Below are positions 58,291 to 64,000 of a stretch of 64,000 nucleotides of DNA, in pieces (within the stretch, counting starts at the first letter, position 1; every line of letters begins with the position of its first letter). The stretch spans positions 10,974,001 to 11,038,000 of the forward strand of contig NC_053197.1 of assembly GCF_905163445.1 (NCBI RefSeq), read 5' to 3'. The stretch comes from Pararge aegeria (Eukaryota > Arthropoda > Insecta > Lepidoptera > Nymphalidae). A program made the position numbers and the translations under genes. Under the pieces are notes generated by a model that saw nothing but the letters and a program-made list of their open reading frames with translations, was not told the DNA's origin and ran no database searches.

Positions 58291-59075
58291 TGTTATTCTC
58301 TTTCTTAAATCTTTTTTAAATTCTTAACTAAATATCCTACGAACCCCAAGAAAGGGCGATTTAAGTTCTAACCGATAAGATAACGCTTTTTAATAATTAA
58401 GATTATAAGCTACAAAAATCCCAGCTCAGCCCTATCCCAAGCTAGTGGCTTTATCTCATGAATCGGCGTAAGCAAGTAATCAATACAATGACATTGTAGA
58501 AAAGCATAGATAGCGTTTGTATGAGGAGCGTAGATGAGCGATGCGCCGACAACCGATACCGGATAGAACCAGATCGAGAGACGTATTGATTCCGCTTTAG
58601 CAGCTAGTTTGTTATTAAACACACCTAAAATTCGCCTGCGGTTCTGTCTGCAAAATTCAAGTAGTAGAATAATTACTTCTACTAAATCAATATAGCCTAT
58701 GTATTGAATCTTATACTAATGTATAAAGCTGAAGAGTTTGTTTACTTGAACGCGATGAGCTCAGGAACTACTGGTGCGATTTAAAAAAAATATTTCAGTG
58801 TTGGATAGCCCATTTATTGAGGTAGGTTATAGGCTATATATCATTACGCTAAGACCAATAGGAGCATAGCACCAACGAAAAATGTTTTAAACTCGGGGGT
58901 TTTATTTCCTTTTGACAGCTTCCGCTGCGTGCGCTGCGTAAACGGTTAAAGTTTCGATAAAATCATGTGTGACAAAGTGGTCGCTCTTTAAAAGTTCTAA
59001 AAGAAAGTCCAAAACAGCATATGTGTATCTATAGAGGTCGTCTTATACGCGGATGAAGTCGCGAAGGACCACTAG

Positions 59076-59228
59076 CAGTGGCGTGCACTTCATACATGCA
59101 CAAAAGCACTGCTTACCCTAAAATTGAAATATAGCTCGTCTAGGAGGTCAATTTTTGCCATTTTATGCAATTTTCCTGCTGTATGCATACCCTGCTATAC
59201 CCTGGGATTCTCCCAGTGCACGCCACTG
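59076..59228. mobile_element. hAT-type MITE with exact 8-bp target duplication
   Basis: A 153-bp element beginning CAGTGGCGTGCAC and ending GTGCACGCCACTG (13-bp perfect terminal inverted repeats). It is flanked by ACCACTAG at 59068-59075 and 59229-59236. The 8-bp duplication and CA...TG ends are diagnostic of hAT transposition. There is no coding capacity. Relatives lie in GCP6 intron 10 (36951, 37263). Confidence 0.88.
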
Positions 59229-61639
59229 ACCACTAGTATAATATAAACATTAAGCTTGATGGGCTATAATCCACGAACACAAGGAAAATCTAAAAGTAAG
59301 GACTAATTTATACCTTCTTCAGTTTTTACACTCAACACCAAACTGATCTTTCAGAATATACGTCTCTCTAGCCTTTTAATCCCCTGTAACTGAGGTCCTT
59401 TCTCATAGGAGAGGCGAACAGTAAAGGTCCACCACGCTTCTACTAAGCGGGTTGGTGGATTTGACCGTCTCATTGTCCGATTTGGAATGCGAATTAATGA
59501 AATGTGAAATAAAATGTTATTTTAATTTCTTAAAACGCACATAACTTAATATTTTAAGTGCGTTCTGGGATTTCCTTTAAAGATATTAGGATATTAACAC
59601 ATAGGTAAGTAAATAATTCGATTCTAAATACTTGTATAAAATTATGTTCTTACATATTTAACTAACAACGATACCTTGTTAGTCTCGTACTAACACGAGT
59701 CCCATTACCTACTTGTTAAAACGTACGTGATCTTTGTTATCGGCACCTACCTACTTTAATCTTCATTTCGATTGTATCTAAAAAGAAATATGTTTTATTT
59801 AGGGTATAGCCGTTATTTTTCCCAAACTATTGCCCTAATCGGTTTCTTCGAGCATCGTACCGAAACGCAACATCACTTGGCTGCGCGTTATTGTCAGTAA
59901 GGTGGGTAAAGATAGGTAGGGGATCGGACACTCACCTCACGCTCACCACATAAAAAACTAATGTCTGAAAGAAAATACCTACTATTGTAAAAAAAGTTCC
60001 CGATTCCGATCTTGATCATAGAGTTCTTTTGCGTCCTTAGATAAATAACCCTTTTTCGTGAGGTACCAATTTGAAACTATTATACCGAATAATAAAGTCA
60101 TTAGTCTATTTTTACCCGAGTATGGTGAAGCAAAAAAGAAAATTTATGAACATCTTTTAAACTACTCAACATTATTATAATATAATAATCGATACACCAA
60201 AATAATTTAAGTTCATAAACTAAAACCCGACTACTGAAAAATCACGTCAACAATAATATAATTTTTCGACTCTTTGGTGCCTAACTGTACGTAATTAAAG
60301 ATTCGAAACTAAGATTTTCGTGGTTAATCAACATGTCTTAAAAAGTACCGACCCCGAGAGTCCCGTCGTGACCACGATCCCTGTAACTGGGTCGAAATAT
60401 CGACTAATTCCATAATATTATTGTGGTATGTACACGTTGATCAAGTTTTAAGAAATGTACGTAATTAGATAAATTATTATCATACTCGTACTATTTACCT
60501 AATTAGTGTAAATTGCTCGTTAATATTCTTCAAATAAAACTACATATCTTATAACCACCTTATCGTTAGTAAATTATCCCCACCCGTTTCATCCTGGTTT
60601 ACAACATATCTTTATAGTAGTCAAATCTTAACGGTCACGGTAATAGAACCTTTGCTGTACGGAAGTTTTAGTTTTCAAAAGTTATCTGTGCGTGGTTCAC
60701 AATACTGGTGGTGGTTTTACTGAAATCTATTTTACTAAAATTATTTCGGGCAGAGTAACACATTTCGTTTCTTGTTGTTTAGTGGACTACTTATAAAAAT
60801 GTGAAGACTTTGAAATAATATGGTGGTGACAAATAGCTATTGGTTAAAAATCTATAAAGAAATGATATATTTCGATAATGTAAAAAAAATAAAATTGTTG
60901 TTGTCTTGGGAAGGTGTAGGCGATTGGGTTTGAAAAATGATAGATTTAGTGAAATGAAACAATAAAACATGATTCTTTACATTTCATTGCACTAGTTCGA
61001 AAAAAAACTATCGTCACTCGTCGTTAAGTTAAAAAATAAAATAAAATAGTTTAGTACTATTTTAGTATATATATAATAGTAACAATAGTCATCATGGAAA
61101 TCTGTGGAAGTAGTGTGGGTAAAATACCTTAAATGGATAACTGTAGATATTCCATTACATTACTTCGTCAATCCTTGTTAAAAATTACAAAAAAATAACA
61201 CATAACAGTTATCTTCGGAATTGTATAGTTTATTGAGAGGTTTGTTGTTGTCTGAATTAATAGTGTGGTCGATTTATTAGTGAAACAACTACCTACAAAT
61301 TTTGTAGTGGTTTCACTACGAACGAGTTGATTGAAACAATATATTTTTCATTACATTTCATTGCACATGTTCTAGAAATGATATCTTCTCTGGTCGTTTT
61401 GTTGAAAATTGACAAATATCAAGATTCCCTTGTTATTCAAGTGTTACCGTTGATTGAATTTTTGTAGAGAATCTTAAAAATGTTGTGCTTTATAAATGTA
61501 TCGTCTCATTTCACATGAAGCGATATTTTTTTTCAGACTTTAATGCACTAGTTCTAGAAAAAAATTACTAATGATTTTCCCGCCTTATATTTTTATTATT
61601 ACTAATTAATTAGCGTGTGGTGACAACAGATTATTACAT

Positions 61640-61860
61640 TTATCACCTCCTTTTCCCGCGGGTAACTTCCGAGGTGACTAAGGGAATTCAACCGTGAATG
61701 GGTAGCAGCGTTCTTTGTGGTAGATACGGGGTTTGGAACATGCGATCCAAACCCCGTCTGCCCAGTAATGGGCAAACCCTTCCGTTAGAAGAGGCCTCTA
61801 GTCCACCTATGGGCTGTTATACGCTATTGTTTAAGCTGGCCTCCTACGATACCCCTAAAT
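61640..61860 (+). repeat. Dispersed repeat with a 12-bp hairpin
   Basis: TAACTTCCGAGGTGACTAAGGG, ATGGGTAGCAGCGTTCTTTG and GGGCTGTTATACGCTATTG. Inside, ACGGGGTTTGGA (61726-61737) and TCCAAACCCCGT (61746-61757) form a perfect stem with an 8-nt loop. I recognise the pattern as a common lepidopteran interspersed repeat, but cannot name its class. Confidence 0.5.
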
Positions 61861-62734
61861 TCAAACTATAATGAAAATCGAGTACCTACCTGATTCTGAG
61901 TGATGTGCTTTTTAAACAATTAAAATATCACTTGTTTATGTAGTGAAGGAAAACATCCAACACAACGTTTCAGTTTACTTATCAAATCAATCAATATCAA
62001 ATATAGAATTATAGTTTATTTAAAGTCCACAGGGGATAAGGAAATGTCCTGGTTAAACTAGGTACAGATGTAAAGACAGTAATTAGTGTATTCGACAGTA
62101 AGTTTCAGATCTAAATAAGTATTAACACTAAGGGCATAGTAATAAATCTAGTAATAACATCAATTTATGACCTGTTTTATTTGTCCTTCCTTTTCGGCAA
62201 GTACTTATCTTTGTAAGCTGGTGATTAAAGTCAGTAAGTATAGTTAGGTATATAAATATTTACAAACGCTACATATTGTTATCTGTTATTACTTTATTAT
62301 TTAATGATTCACCGCGTTTTAAACTTATATGATTAATTAAGTTATCACTTTTATATTTAGATCCTTACATATGAAAATGGTATTTGGTAAGGTAGGAACA
62401 TAAAGTAAAATAAAAAAAATATATAATATATACACTTTTGCCATCTCACTGATCCCTTTACTAAATAAACCATTCGGACGGGAATCAATATAAACTTTGA
62501 AGGCTTTGGACTTTGTACTCCTCCATTGGAGTTATATTTTTTCCCTTTTAAGGTCCAAATTTATCCAAATTTCGAAAAAAAATTTAATCTGTTGGAGCAA
62601 GTTCCGGGTAGTACGGTGATGTCTAAGACATTACAATTAAAGCTTCTCTAACTTGCCGTCTGTTGTGCAGTGTGTGGTTTAACGTTATCCTGAAGCAGCA
62701 GTGGACTATTGACTATCCTCGGGGCTTTAGCAGC

Positions 62735-62965
62735 TAGTTTTCTGAATTTTCTGTGATATGGAGGCTACGGCCGTGACTCGTTACAACCCTACTGACAAAA
62801 ACGTGTCGCCAACCGATTTAGCGTGCTCGTACGATGTCCTTTACAAACCAACTTATAGTGGTATGTGTATTGAAATTGCCATACCCCTAACAAATTAACC
62901 CGTAACCATCTTAGACATAACTTATCACCAGATGTGAATGTTGTGAAACTTGTAGTGGAATAATA
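62735..62965 (+). repeat. Family A SINE
   Basis: GGAGGCTACGGCCGTGACTCGTTACAACCCTACTGACAAAAACGTG, CCGATTTAGCGTGCTCGTACGATGTCC, CCATACCCCTAACAAATTAACCCGTAACCATCTTAG: a diverged family A body ending in an AT-rich tail. Confidence 0.65.
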
Positions 62966-64000
62966 AAAATATATAAATATAATTTACTAGTTGTACCCTG
63001 CCATGCTTCGCTGTGGCAAATTTTTATGGAATGGTTGAGAAATGAGAAACAAAAAAAAGAATAAATTACATATGTATACTCTTCACAATTTTCTTTTGAG
63101 TATATATTAAATGGGCAGACGTAGATAGTTGTTAATATCTAAGTATCAATATTATATTGTAAATCATGGTACAGACGAGAAGACGTCACGATTTTTTTTG
63201 TAAACTTATGTATCGATTTGATAAGAAGGCTCCAGTTAATCTTATCATGATAAGGACCGATAATAATAATTATTTATCTAATCAAGTAGCATCAATTTTA
63301 TAGATTGTAATGTAATAAATTTTTCCTAAAGAAGTAAATATTCATTTTCATATCTCGTGTTCGGAAAATCGACGTTCTTCGGAAAATCAAACATGCTAAC
63401 AACTATTGCAAAAAGGCAATCTGACTCTCTAAAGCTTTATACAAGTACCTAAAAATATATGTATATTGTGTATGATAAAACCATAATTTCCATATGTAAT
63501 GCGACTGCAAAAATAAGGGTTCCTTTTTCAAATTGTACATAATTTTATTTGCGCTCTTTTCTAATTTCCTTGGGGCATTGTTGAAGTTACGTTCTAGCTA
63601 AATGCCGTGCCGTAAAGAGATATTATAGGTCGTGACGTCAATGCTCAACAGAGTTCAATGAACTCTAGTGAAAAATCTCTTACACATAATTCTCGCCTCA
63701 ATCTCGATTCACGGCTCTATGCCACAATTTCAGTATTTATAACGGAATAATGTGGGTTTCGTTTATACCACTGACCTTTTTTTAACCACTGGATAGGCTG
63801 CTGCCATTTTGTTTATATCTCTAATTTATTGATTGATAATGACTGATCCTGATTTTCACCATCACCAGTTATAATTTGCTAGTGTAACGCTGTGACACGA
63901 ACGTCCAAGGAATTAAAATTTAAATGACTAAAAATGCTATATTACTAGTGCCAGAGATACTTATGCTACATATTGCGCTTCAAATGAGGACGAAATTTAA

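Larger units (their letters stand above)
48481..64000. other. Long non-coding region, no gene found
   Basis: About 15.5 kb. Open frames are under 160 codons and the longest (57411-57881) runs through repeat sequence. The listed repeats occupy a minority; the rest is AT-rich DNA with no recognisable exon, tRNA or rRNA. Distant exons, lncRNAs or enhancers of the 125-aa gene cannot be excluded. 60000-61600 and 63000-64000 hold nothing I can name. Confidence 0.45.

Noticed and set aside
54920..64000. Search for further exons, tRNA, rRNA or CRISPR-like arrays
   Set aside because: No regularly spaced direct repeats, no cloverleaf and no frame with recognisable protein were found; this is eukaryotic DNA and a CRISPR array is not expected.

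Overview
The window reads as nuclear DNA of a moth or butterfly (Lepidoptera). It is AT-rich, its genes have small exons and canonical GT-AG introns, the best-matching proteins are animal nuclear genes, and it is full of repeat types typical of lepidopteran genomes: tRNA-headed SINEs, LINE 3' ends, short Helitron-like copies, and hAT and mariner MITEs. I cannot name the species.

Layout. (1) 630-3222, minus strand: the first two coding exons of a YLPM1-like nuclear protein that runs off the left edge. (2) 5287-6663, plus: an intronless 458-aa protein I do not recognise. (3) 6664-12964: about 6 kb with no gene found, holding hairpin repeats, a hAT-like repeat, a CpG-rich patch and a cluster of bZIP/bHLH-type sites. 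(4) 12965-15539, minus: a complete six-exon ribokinase (315 aa). (5) 15540-23295: non-coding and SINE/Helitron-rich. (6) 23296-24769, minus: a complete two-exon mitochondrial ribosomal protein L17 (201 aa). (7) 26273-44445, plus: a complete sixteen-exon gamma-tubulin complex component 6 (1,658 aa; Grip163/TUBGCP6), whose introns hold many mobile elements. (8) 48103-48480, plus: a small intronless Ser/Arg-rich protein (125 aa) in a CpG-rich island. (9) 48481-64000: no convincing coding exon; mostly repeats, plus a strong heat-shock-element sequence at 54336.

The genes do unrelated housekeeping jobs (RNA and chromatin, sugar phosphorylation, mitochondrial translation, microtubule nucleation) and form no operon-like unit. 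All exon boundaries were joined by hand from GT/AG signals and reading phase, and the phases close exactly for the three complete multi-exon genes.

The most unusual structure is at 31961-33467, inside intron 7 of the GCP6 gene. It is a 1,507-bp element made of two 520-bp arms that look identical base for base in inverted orientation, around a 467-bp centre. It starts TACAGG, ends CCTGTA and is flanked by TA, as expected for a Tc1/mariner insertion. Its centre encodes the start of a transposase-like helix-turn-helix protein. A transcript of the host gene would carry it as a very long perfect hairpin.
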